Part shown: piece after piece, positions 1 through 7,192 of the stretch
Layout of the letters: each line of letters opens with the position of its first letter
How positions within the stretch are numbered: the stretch's first letter is position 1
Source: a candidate division TA06 bacterium DG_78
GTDB lineage: Bacteria > Hydrothermota > Tepidihabitantia > SM23-42
Length of the DNA: 13,223 bases
Assembly: GCA_001303225.1 (NCBI GenBank)
Contig: LJNI01000051.1
Span: 1-13,223 of the forward strand
Direction of reading: 5' to 3'
Notes under the pieces: generated by a model
The model's input: only the letters and a program-made list of their open reading frames with translations
Database searches by the model: none
Told to the model about the DNA's origin: nothing
Translations under genes and position numbers: made by a program

Positions 1-1850
1 AAACAAAACGTCGTGGTTATCTACTCAACGTTTTGTTATCTGATGGAACTGATACAATCACACTTAAGTGGTTTAACAGACCGGACTTAAACAAAAAATT
101 TCATACCGACGACTGGCTCATTGTCAGTGGTAAGGTGGGTTTTTTCTATGGCAGGCAGTTTGTAAATCCACTCTATGAAATAATTGAAGAAGAAGAAATT
201 CAGCACAAGATGCACGGCTCAATTATCGCCATATACCCTTTAACCGAAGGGCTCAGACTGTGGGATATCAAGCGGGCGGTTCACAATGCTCTTCAATCAT
301 GCCTCGATGAAATCACTGAAACGTTACCACTCCCACTACTCAATAAAAATAACTTGGTTCCGCTGGCAGATGCCTTGCGTTATATCCACATACCATCGAG
401 ACTCGAAGATACAATTGCTGGTCGGCGCCGCTTGGTTTACGATGAATTTTTCTTCTTTGAACTAACGCTTGCAAAACGCAAGGCCAAACGTGTAAATGAA
501 GATGGTATACCTCTAAAAGAGAAGGGGATATTAACCAAAAAATTTGTTGAACTACTGCCCTTTACACTCACCCATGGACAATCAACGGTAATTGATATGA
601 TTATATGTGACATGGGAAAACCACAACCAATGAACAGGTTACTACAGGGTGATGTAGGTTCTGGGAAAACAGTCATCGCACTATATGCCATGCTCGTGGC
701 TATCGAAAATGGTTATCAATCTGTTCTCATGGCACCTACTGAGATACTTGCTGAACAACACTACATTAATCTATCTGATTTATTCGCAAAAATTGGGATT
801 AATGTAACACTCCTAACGAGCAGTATAAAAACAAAAGAGAAAAAGGAAATCATCCAAAAAATTGCTAGTGGCGAAGCAAAGTTAATTTTCGGTACACATG
901 CACTCATCGAAGAAAACATCGTATTTAAGAATCTCGGCTTGGCCGTTGTCGATGAGCAACATCGTTTTGGTGTTATGCAGCGAGCTGCCCTTGTCAATAA
1001 AGGTGTTAATCCTGATTTCCTCGTCTTATCAGCAACTCCCATTCCTCGTACCCTGGCACTGACGCTGTACGGAGATTTAGACATTTCTACACTGAAGGAA
1101 AAACCACCCCGTCGCGGTGATGTAGTCACTAAAATCATCAACGAAAAACAGAGAGAAAAGATCTATCACTCAGTCAGCGCTGAGTTGAACAAAGGAAGAC
1201 AAGCATTCGTAATTTGTCCAATAATCGAAAAAAGTGAAAAATTAGAATTAACATCAGTAAACGAGAGCTATCGAAAAATATCTTCTTTCTTCACAGATTA
1301 TTCGGTCAGTGTTATACATGGACGATTGGCAACCGACGAACGACTCAAGATAATGGAAGATTTCCGACGCGGACATCTTGATATCCTGGTCGCAACAACC
1401 GTTGTAGAAGTCGGTGTCGATATTCCAAATGCTACTGTGATGCTCATTGAACATCCTGAGCGATTTGGATTAGCACAACTACACCAACTCAGGGGACGGA
1501 TTGGGAGAGGTGCACAAAAATCTTATTGCTATCTTTTCTTGGACCGTTTTGTTGCTCCCGAAACCTATGAGCGACTATGTTTTTTTGCAAATAACAATGA
1601 CGGATTTGCCCTTGCTCAAAAAGATATAGCATTGCGAGGGCCTGGTGAAATTCTCGGTCAGAGGCAGCACGGTCTACCCGATATTAAAATCGGCAATTTC
1701 GAGCACGATCAGGATTTACTGTTTTTAGCTCGTAATGACGCATTTGAACTGGTAAAAAAAGACCCAGACATCAGTTTCAATGAAAACCGCTCGATTAGAC
1801 GGCAGTTGAATAAATTACTTGAAAAAGAAAATTTATTACGGATAGGGTAA
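1..1850 (+). CDS. recG: ATP-dependent DNA helicase RecG, 5'-truncated by the window edge
   Basis: RecG is a superfamily 2 helicase that remodels stalled replication forks and branched recombination intermediates. The frame is open from base 3 to a TAA at 1848-1850, so the upstream start (about the first 80 or more residues) lies outside the window. The visible N-terminal part is the OB-fold wedge domain (LSDGTDTITLKWFN). The helicase motifs follow in order: Walker A GDVGSGKT at 648-671, the RecG-type DEQH box near 950-961 (DEQHRFG), SATPIPRT near 1029-1052 and QLRGRIGRG near 1490. The C-terminal RecG segment GEILGQRQHGLPDIKIGN comes after these. No frameshift is seen over about 615 codons, and full-length family members have about 690 residues or more. 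The next gene starts 11 bp downstream, so the two may be co-transcribed. The family call is essentially certain. Confidence 0.97.
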   Translation, partial: TKRRGYLLNVLLSDGTDTITLKWFNRPDLNKKFHTDDWLIVSGKVGFFYGRQFVNPLYEIIEEEEIQHKMHGSIIAIYPLTEGLRLWDIKRAVHNALQSCLDEITETLPLPLLNKNNLVPLADALRYIHIPSRLEDTIAGRRRLVYDEFFFFELTLAKRKAKRVNEDGIPLKEKGILTKKFVELLPFTLTHGQSTVIDMIICDMGKPQPMNRLLQGDVGSGKTVIALYAMLVAIENGYQSVLMAPTEILAEQHYINLSDLFAKIGINVTLLTSSIKTKEKKEIIQKIASGEAKLIFGTHALIEENIVFKNLGLAVVDEQHRFGVMQRAALVNKGVNPDFLVLSATPIPRTLALTLYGDLDISTLKEKPPRRGDVVTKIINEKQREKIYHSVSAELNKGRQAFVICPIIEKSEKLELTSVNESYRKISSFFTDYSVSVIHGRLATDERLKIMEDFRRGHLDILVATTVVEVGVDIPNATVMLIEHPERFGLAQLHQLRGRIGRGAQKSYCYLFLDRFVAPETYERLCFFANNNDGFALAQKDIALRGPGEILGQRQHGLPDIKIGNFEHDQDLLFLARNDAFELVKKDPDISFNENRSIRRQLNKLLEKENLLRIG

Positions 1851-1861
1851 AGGAGGTTTTA

Positions 1862-2824
1862 ATGAAAAAATCGATCGTATTCGTTCTATTTTTGTGTTTG
1901 CTGTTTTCATGTGCAAAGATACCACCCAATGTTGGTAAAAGTAGGGAAGTAGTGGTAGTTGCGTCAAAGATTAACGAACCACTGATTGTTAATACACTAC
2001 AGATTTACAACTATGTTCCTCAAAAAGAAGAACTCTTCTCGTTTATATTTACTGCAGACACAACGTTCAAGAACTACAATAAGTTTCATACTATCCTTCT
2101 GTATGGTTCACTCGATGATAAATTTATCAGCACTCTTCTCAACCCTGAAGCACGCGAAGCAACAAAAAATGACACGTTCACCTTATTTAAACTAAATAAC
2201 CTCTGGGCAAAAGGGCAGCTTGCGATTGTCTTGGCCGTTTCCGAACTGCGGTATATCGAATCAGGGATTAAAAAATACAGCACCTTAATTTCAAAAATTC
2301 TCAATGATAACTATTATGACAGAATCAAACAGAATTATTACACTGAAGCTATGGATAGCAAAATTAACGTGCACCTTAAAAACTTTGGTATAACATTTGA
2401 TTTCCAAAAGGGATGGATGATCGATTCAACCTACAGCAATGAAAATTTCATATGTATCCATGCTCACTTTCCTGACCGTAGTATTTTCTTCTACAAGGAA
2501 AAACTTAAAGGTTATCTGACTGATTCAATAGTTATCGACAAACGTAATCTGCTTACAAAAAAATATTACAACGGCGATTACGTGTTAAAAGAGTTAACAG
2601 CAGCTGAGAATATAGAATTCCGTGCCATGAAGGGCATCAGATTGCGCGGAGTCTGGCAGAACGACTCACTTGTTGCCGGTGGTCCTTTCATCTCGTACTT
2701 TTTGGTAAATAGTGACAGCCTCTATGTAATAGACGGCATGATTTTTCATCCTGGCGAACGCAAGAGTGATTATTTAACAAAAATTGAGGTTATTATGAAC
2801 TCAGTAAATATAATGCACCCTTGA
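1862..2824 (+). CDS. DUF4837-like lipoprotein
   Basis: This 320-residue protein is predicted to be a membrane-anchored lipoprotein. It begins MKKSIVFVLFLCLLFSC, a short basic end plus hydrophobic core ending in an LFSC lipobox with Cys17 as the likely lipidated residue. The mature start (VGKSREVVVVAS) and the ending (GPFISYFLVNSDSLYVIDGMIFHPGERKSDYL) resemble, from memory, the DUF4837 family common in Bacteroidetes and relatives. In that family a strand-rich GPF-x-SY segment and a 'YVDG..YAPG..K' segment close the protein. The function of the family is unknown. The start is supported by a strong AAAGGAGG Shine-Dalgarno just upstream of the ATG. It lies 11 bp behind recG and its stop codon overlaps the -35 of the next gene's promoter. 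The lipoprotein call is firm; the family call is probable. Confidence 0.75.
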   Translation: MKKSIVFVLFLCLLFSCAKIPPNVGKSREVVVVASKINEPLIVNTLQIYNYVPQKEELFSFIFTADTTFKNYNKFHTILLYGSLDDKFISTLLNPEAREATKNDTFTLFKLNNLWAKGQLAIVLAVSELRYIESGIKKYSTLISKILNDNYYDRIKQNYYTEAMDSKINVHLKNFGITFDFQKGWMIDSTYSNENFICIHAHFPDRSIFFYKEKLKGYLTDSIVIDKRNLLTKKYYNGDYVLKELTAAENIEFRAMKGIRLRGVWQNDSLVAGGPFISYFLVNSDSLYVIDGMIFHPGERKSDYLTKIEVIMNSVNIMHP

Positions 2825-2848
2825 CAAAATCAAAAATATGATTAAGAT
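2821..2848 (+). promoter_or_regulatory. Promoter of the TPR-accB-pilT-accC gene cluster
   Basis: A perfect -35 TTGACA (2821-2826) overlaps the TGA stop of the preceding lipoprotein gene. A 16-bp spacer leads to TAAGAT (2843-2848), a 4/6 match to the -10 that keeps the key T, A and final T. Transcription would begin near 2855, just before the Shine-Dalgarno GGAGG (2856-2860) and the ATG at 2867, giving a leader of about 12 nt. The same -35 and 16-bp spacing recur at the two minus-strand promoters near 12.2 and 12.4 kb, which raises confidence. Confidence 0.65.
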
Positions 2849-2866
2849 ATATATTGGAGGATTGGA

Positions 2867-4138
2867 ATGGCAAATTTAGATTTTTCAGAAATTGCCAAAT
2901 TGAATGAACGGTTCAATAAAGACCCGAAATCAAAAATATTTGTGCAACTTGCCGACGCCTACAGAAAAAATGATATGGTTGACGAGGCATTAGATGTACT
3001 GAACAGAGGATTACAGTACCACCCTGATTATCCACTCGCCTATTTAATCCAGGGTAAGTGTTATTTTGCCAAACGGATATTTGCACAGGCTCGGGAATCG
3101 TTCGAACAGGTAATTTCACTCGATCCCCAGAATATCATAGCATTGCGGATGCTCGCACAAACATGTGAAAGCCTCAGGGACGAGGCGTGCCAAATATCAG
3201 CCTACAAAAGTATCGTCGCCATCGACCCATTGGATACTACATCAAAGGAAAAACTCGATCGGCTCGAGCGAGCACAAAAAAAAGATACACTCTACACGAT
3301 TACCATGGCACAAGAGTATGAAAATCAACAAAATTATTCTCGGGCACTAGCTATTTACGAATACCTATTGAGTACTGATCCAACTGATTTGGTCCTACAA
3401 CAAAAAGTTAATGAATTAAAGACCAAGGTTGGAAAAGAAGAAAAAAAGATCGAGGAAGAGAAGATCGAAGGGCTTCAATTAGAAACCTATTTTACAGCTG
3501 AAGATTTAAAACAAGAAGAAAAAATAACAACCGGTGAGCCGGCTGTTCCTACAATGAGTCAGCAATCAGCACCACCGGAAACACAAGTTGAGTACCCTAC
3601 TGAAAAAGAAGACGTCACATCCCCCCCACTTTCACCAGAATCGGTTACAGAAGAGAAACAGCCAGATACCGTTGCAGAAGAAATACTTTCTCTGGAAGAC
3701 TTTCTCGTTGAGGAGACGGCAGGACAATCAGCAGAAACTCTACAAGAACCAGCCATACAGGATGAGAAAGAAATGCCTCGTAAACAAAAACCAGGAGAAT
3801 TCGAACAACTCTTCACCGAAGCCGAGAAAGCTGAGATTGAAGGCGCAGTTTCACGCGAACAATCTTGGTCTGAAGTAAAACCGCCAGAACAAACACCTAA
3901 ACCAGTAGAGCCTGTAGAGCTAGAAAAGACTGTGGAATCAGAAAAGATCGTGGAGCCAGAAAAGACTGTGGAACCAGAAAAGACTGTGGAGCCAGAAAAG
4001 ACTGTGGAGCCAGAAGAAGTTGAGAAGCCAAAAGCAGATATCGAAGAACCACAGAAACCAAAACCCGAAGGAGAGAAAAAACCTAAAGAGGAAGATTTCC
4101 AATCGTTTAAGGATTGGCTATCAGGTTTGTTAAAATGA
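2867..4138 (+). CDS. Tetratricopeptide-repeat protein with Glu/Pro/Lys-rich tail
   Basis: This 423-residue protein has no signal peptide, so it is probably cytoplasmic. Residues 1-190 form TPR helices ([21 protein letters not shown], then [27 protein letters not shown] and TDP turns). From about 190 to 405 it is low-complexity, charged and probably disordered, including tandem PEKTVE units (residues 353-382). It closes with a short hydrophobic peptide, [13 protein letters not shown], that looks like a docking helix. Its TPR start closely resembles that of the Roadblock protein at 10916-12175, but the Roadblock domain is absent. TPR proteins are scaffolds and the partner cannot be read from sequence. 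The start is supported by GGAGG six bases before the ATG. The stop overlaps the accB start (ATGA), implying translational coupling. Confidence 0.85.
   Translation: MANLDFSEIAKLNERFNKDPKSKIFVQLADAYRKNDMVDEALDVLNRGLQYHPDYPLAYLIQGKCYFAKRIFAQARESFEQVISLDPQNIIALRMLAQTCESLRDEACQISAYKSIVAIDPLDTTSKEKLDRLERAQKKDTLYTITMAQEYENQQNYSRALAIYEYLLSTDPTDLVLQQKVNELKTKVGKEEKKIEEEKIEGLQLETYFTAEDLKQEEKITTGEPAVPTMSQQSAPPETQVEYPTEKEDVTSPPLSPESVTEEKQPDTVAEEILSLEDFLVEETAGQSAETLQEPAIQDEKEMPRKQKPGEFEQLFTEAEKAEIEGAVSREQSWSEVKPPEQTPKPVEPVELEKTVESEKIVEPEKTVEPEKTVEPEKTVEPEEVEKPKADIEEPQKPKPEGEKKPKEEDFQSFKDWLSGLLK
3923..4012 (+). repeat. 18-bp in-frame minisatellite, five units
   Basis: Five head-to-tail 18-bp units of the form GAAAAGACTGTGGARCCA start at 3923, 3941, 3959, 3977 and 3995. 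A degenerate sixth (GAAGAAGTTGAGAAGCCA) starts at 4013. Each unit encodes EKTVEP-like residues. The last units are nearly identical in DNA while the first two carry changes, as expected from recent slippage or unequal recombination. Because a unit is six codons, copy-number change would lengthen or shorten the disordered tail without a frameshift. Confidence 0.9.
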
Positions 4139-4581
4139 ACATTAAATTTATCAATAGACTCATAAAGGTATTAGAAAATAGCGGTATTTCCGAAATAGAA
4201 ATCACCGATTTCTGGGGAAGAAAAATCAAAATCATAAAATCACATAGTGGCTCACATAGTCCTGTTCTTTCGACACCAAAAATTATTACTGAAGAGCAGA
4301 AGAAACTTGCAGAAAAAAAAGATGAAGGAGAAAAGAAAAATACTGTACCGATACGGTCGCCAATTGTCGGTACATTCTATCGATCACCTTCTCCGGATGC
4401 TCCTTCTTATGTTGAGGTTGGAGATATAATTAAGCCTGGTCAGGTCGTATGTATTGTTGAAGCGATGAAACTCATGAATGAAATCGAATCAGATGTTGCA
4501 GGAAGGGTTATTCAGATACTGGCGAAAAATGAAGATCCAGTAGAATACAACCAAGAGTTATTTTTAGTGGAACCGTTGTAA
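4135..4581 (+). CDS. accB: Biotin carboxyl carrier protein of acetyl-CoA carboxylase
   Basis: AccB carries the biotin that AccC carboxylates and delivers CO2 to the carboxyltransferase, the first committed step of fatty-acid synthesis. The protein has 148 residues. Its N-terminal helix-strand region ([33 protein letters not shown]) is followed by a Lys/Glu linker at about 50-75. The biotinyl domain begins at [20 protein letters not shown] and contains the biotin site [12 protein letters not shown], with Lys112 as the modified residue. The start was set at 4135, not 4114, because the resulting N-terminus fits the family and the ATG overlaps the preceding TGA by four bases. No separate Shine-Dalgarno is needed if it is coupled to the TPR gene. 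The next gene is a pilus ATPase and accC follows that. Confidence 0.95.
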   Translation: MNIKFINRLIKVLENSGISEIEITDFWGRKIKIIKSHSGSHSPVLSTPKIITEEQKKLAEKKDEGEKKNTVPIRSPIVGTFYRSPSPDAPSYVEVGDIIKPGQVVCIVEAMKLMNEIESDVAGRVIQILAKNEDPVEYNQELFLVEPL

Positions 4582-4604
4582 ACCGAGTAGAGGGGAAATT
4601 AGGA

Positions 4605-5714
4605 ATGGACTTAAAAACACTTTGGGATAAGATGGTAAAGGTAAACGCCTCTGACCTGCATCTGAAGGCAGGTGCGCCTCCAGTGCTAAGGGTCGACGGC
4701 AAACTCGTAGAAGAAAAAAGTGAATCTTTAACACCAGAAACTCTGAAAGAAATGGCGTATCAGATTATGACTCCTTCACAGCAGCAGACATTTGAACGGA
4801 TGAAAGAACTCGATTTTGCAATTGGCGTAAGAGGTATCGGACGGTTTAGGGTAAATGTATTTTTACAGAGGAGTAGCATTGCAATTGCCATGAGGGCAAT
4901 TCCAATTGTCGTGAGCAGAATTGACGATTTAAACCTTCCTCAAGTGCTGAAAGATTTGACTATGAAACCGAGGGGACTCATTCTCTGTACAGGAACGACC
5001 GGTAGTGGCAAGTCAACGACACTTGCAGCAATGATCGAACATATCAATGAAAATGTATCACGCCATATTATAACCATCGAAGATCCTATTGAATACCTGT
5101 TCCGCGATAACAACTCAATCATCTGTCAACGTGAAGTGTTGATGGATACGGTCTCCTTCTCTATCGCCCTTCGCCATATTCTGCGTCAGGATCCAGATGT
5201 GATACTCATCGGTGAAATCAGAGATCGTGAGACGATGGATGTCGCCTTAAAAGCAGCAGATACTGGACACCTTGTACTCTCGACACTCCATACACTCAAT
5301 GCCACAGAGACAATCAACCGAATTATTTCATTCTACCCACCCCATCAACATCAGCACATTAGGGTTCTTCTCGCATCAACGCTTGCTGGAGTTATCTCTC
5401 TGCGCCTGCTACCTCGAGCCGACACCAAAGGAAGAATACCTGCTGTAGAAGTACTCATCTCGACACCAACAGTTAAGGACTATCTCTTGGATCCTGTGAA
5501 AACTATCCTTATTCAGTCGGCAATCGAAGAGGGCCATAGTCAGTACGGCATGCAAACATTCGATCAATCGATATTCCGGTTATATAAGGATGGCCTCATT
5601 ACGTACGACGACGCGATGCAATCCGTGAGCAACCCTGATGACTTCAAACTGAGGCTGGTTGGCATTGAGGCTACTGCAGAACGGGGCTGGAGTGAGTTTG
5701 ATAAAAAAGAATAG
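4605..5714 (+). CDS. pilT: PilT/PilU-family type IV pilus retraction ATPase
   Basis: This hexameric cytoplasmic ATPase powers pilus retraction in twitching motility. The N-terminal domain starts with the typical SDLHLKAGAPPVLRVDGKL. Visible active-site parts are Walker A GTTGSGKST (Lys136), the Asp box TIEDPIEY (Glu159 to Glu163), Walker B ILIGEIRD with Glu204, and the His box TGHLVLSTLHT (His222). These positions coincide with the Pseudomonas PilT numbering as I recall it. The C-terminal AIRNLIRE motif of classical PilT is replaced by TVKDYLLD. The tail GMQTFDQSIFRLYKDGLITYDDAM looks more PilU-like, so the PilT/PilU subtype is open. The length of 369 residues fits. It starts 23 bp after accB, behind a purine-rich GAGGGG/AGGA stretch, and ends 43 bp before accC. 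Confidence 0.92.
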   Translation: MDLKTLWDKMVKVNASDLHLKAGAPPVLRVDGKLVEEKSESLTPETLKEMAYQIMTPSQQQTFERMKELDFAIGVRGIGRFRVNVFLQRSSIAIAMRAIPIVVSRIDDLNLPQVLKDLTMKPRGLILCTGTTGSGKSTTLAAMIEHINENVSRHIITIEDPIEYLFRDNNSIICQREVLMDTVSFSIALRHILRQDPDVILIGEIRDRETMDVALKAADTGHLVLSTLHTLNATETINRIISFYPPHQHQHIRVLLASTLAGVISLRLLPRADTKGRIPAVEVLISTPTVKDYLLDPVKTILIQSAIEEGHSQYGMQTFDQSIFRLYKDGLITYDDAMQSVSNPDDFKLRLVGIEATAERGWSEFDKKE

Positions 5715-5757
5715 CCCATAAATAGAGATTCTCTTGTAAACCACAACAGTAGTATCC

Positions 5758-7095
5758 ATGAAATTCGAAAAAATCCTTATTGCCAATCGTGGAGAAATTG
5801 CACTTCGCATCATTCGTGCGGCTAAGGAACTGAATCTTAAAACTGTTGCAGTTTACTCTGAAATAGATAGCGAAGCGCTCCATGCTCGATTAGCCGATGA
5901 AGCTGTCTGTATTGGCCCACCTCCGAGTAAAGAGAGTTACCTCAATATTACGAGGATCATAAGTGCCGCTGAGGTAACTGGTGCAAAAGCAATACACCCA
6001 GGTTATGGATTTCTTGCAGAAAACCCTGAATTCGCTGAGATTTGTGAATCATGCGGTATTACCTTTATTGGACCTCAACCAGAAAATATTAGACTCATGG
6101 GTGATAAGGTTAAGGCAAAAAAAATAATGGCTGAAAAGGGTGTCCATGGTATCCCTGGGAGTCATGGCGTCGTCGAGCTCGTTCAGGATGCGAAAAAAAT
6201 CATTAGAGATATACACTATCCAGCGATGCTCAAGGCAGCTGCCGGTGGTGGAGGTAAGGGAATGAGAATTGTTCGAACAGACGAAGAATTAGAATCGGCA
6301 TTTCGCATTGCGCAAGCAGAAGCTCGAGCAGCCTTTGGTGATAGTAGACTCTACTTAGAAAAACTTGTCGCAAAACCAAGACACATCGAAGTACAAATAC
6401 TCGGTGACATGTTTGGCAAGGTTTTAGCACTTGGCGAACGGGAATGTTCGATCCAACGCCGTCACCAAAAACTCCTTGAGGAATCTCCGTCTCCTGCTGT
6501 CGATAAAAAGGTCCGCAAGAAATTAATAAAAGCTGCGATCAAAGCTGCTAAAAGCATCAATTATCAATCTGCTGGAACCATTGAATTCCTCATGGACGAA
6601 CGCAAGAATTTCTATTTTATGGAGATGAATACGCGCATACAGGTTGAACATCCAGTTACAGAAATGGTCACTGGAGTTGATATTGTAAAGGAACAAATTA
6701 AAATTGCCCTTGGAGAAAAACTGACAATAAAACAGCGTGACATCGTGCTCAACGGTCATGCCATCGAGTGTCGCATCAATGCCGAAGACCCGGATCACAA
6801 CTTTGTTCCCCGACCTGGTTCTATACGCTTTTTCCACATGCCTCAAGGTATTGGCATACGATTCGATACCCACATTTTTGCTGGTTACATAATCCCACGA
6901 CAGTATGATTCGCTGATTGGAAAACTCATTTGTCGTGGTAATTCACGCGAGGAAGCAATTGCCCGAATGAAACGTGCCCTCGAAGAAATTGTTATTGAGG
7001 GTATACCAACAACAATACCATTTCATAAGAAAATAGTAAACAACAAAAAATTTATTGATGGTGATATATCAACCCACTTTATTGAAGAAATGTAA
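5758..7095 (+). CDS. accC: Biotin carboxylase subunit of acetyl-CoA carboxylase
   Basis: AccC uses ATP and bicarbonate to carboxylate the biotin on AccB. The protein has 445 residues (E. coli about 449). The N-terminal biotin-carboxylase domain starts FEKILIANRGEIALRIIRAAKEL. The ATP-grasp glycine loop is GGGGKGM (163-169). The catalytic block EMNTRIQVEHPVTEMVTG contains Glu289, Arg293 and Glu297, equivalent to E. coli Glu288, Arg292 and Glu296. The C-terminal segment FDTHIFAGYIIPRQYDSLIGKLI is intact. The ATG is fixed by homology, yet the preceding 20 bases (CCACAACAGTAGTATCC) hold no Shine-Dalgarno, unlike most neighbours. Translation may depend on coupling or a leaderless transcript. Carboxyltransferase genes are not in this window. 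Confidence 0.97.
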   Translation: MKFEKILIANRGEIALRIIRAAKELNLKTVAVYSEIDSEALHARLADEAVCIGPPPSKESYLNITRIISAAEVTGAKAIHPGYGFLAENPEFAEICESCGITFIGPQPENIRLMGDKVKAKKIMAEKGVHGIPGSHGVVELVQDAKKIIRDIHYPAMLKAAAGGGGKGMRIVRTDEELESAFRIAQAEARAAFGDSRLYLEKLVAKPRHIEVQILGDMFGKVLALGERECSIQRRHQKLLEESPSPAVDKKVRKKLIKAAIKAAKSINYQSAGTIEFLMDERKNFYFMEMNTRIQVEHPVTEMVTGVDIVKEQIKIALGEKLTIKQRDIVLNGHAIECRINAEDPDHNFVPRPGSIRFFHMPQGIGIRFDTHIFAGYIIPRQYDSLIGKLICRGNSREEAIARMKRALEEIVIEGIPTTIPFHKKIVNNKKFIDGDISTHFIEEM

Positions 7096-7135
7096 CCACT
7101 GATGTCACATTTCTTATCATAATTAAATAACCCTC

Positions 7136-7176
7136 AAAAAATGATGTGGGGCTGCATGAATGCAGCCCCACATCAT
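7136..7176 (-). terminator. Intrinsic terminator between convergent accC and protease genes
   Basis: Perfect 17-bp arms (ATGATGTGGGGCTGCAT at 7141-7157 and its complement at 7160-7176) flank only two bases, GA. In practice the loop would open by a pair or two. On the minus strand the hairpin is followed directly by TTTTT (7140-7136), the canonical Rho-independent layout, and it starts 17 nt after the protease stop. On the plus strand the tail is ACTTCTC, so accC transcripts would be stopped less efficiently, although the hairpin could still protect their 3' end. Confidence 0.9.
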
Positions 7177-7192
7177 ACTTCTCAACAGTATA

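Noticed and set aside
3923..4012. Tandem repeats as a CRISPR array
   Set aside because: The units abut without spacers and are in frame within a protein; they are a coding minisatellite.
4114..4134. Upstream ATG for accB adding MAIRFVK
   Set aside because: It lies inside the TPR gene's last codons; the ATG at 4135 gives the family-like N-terminus and the ATGA overlap.
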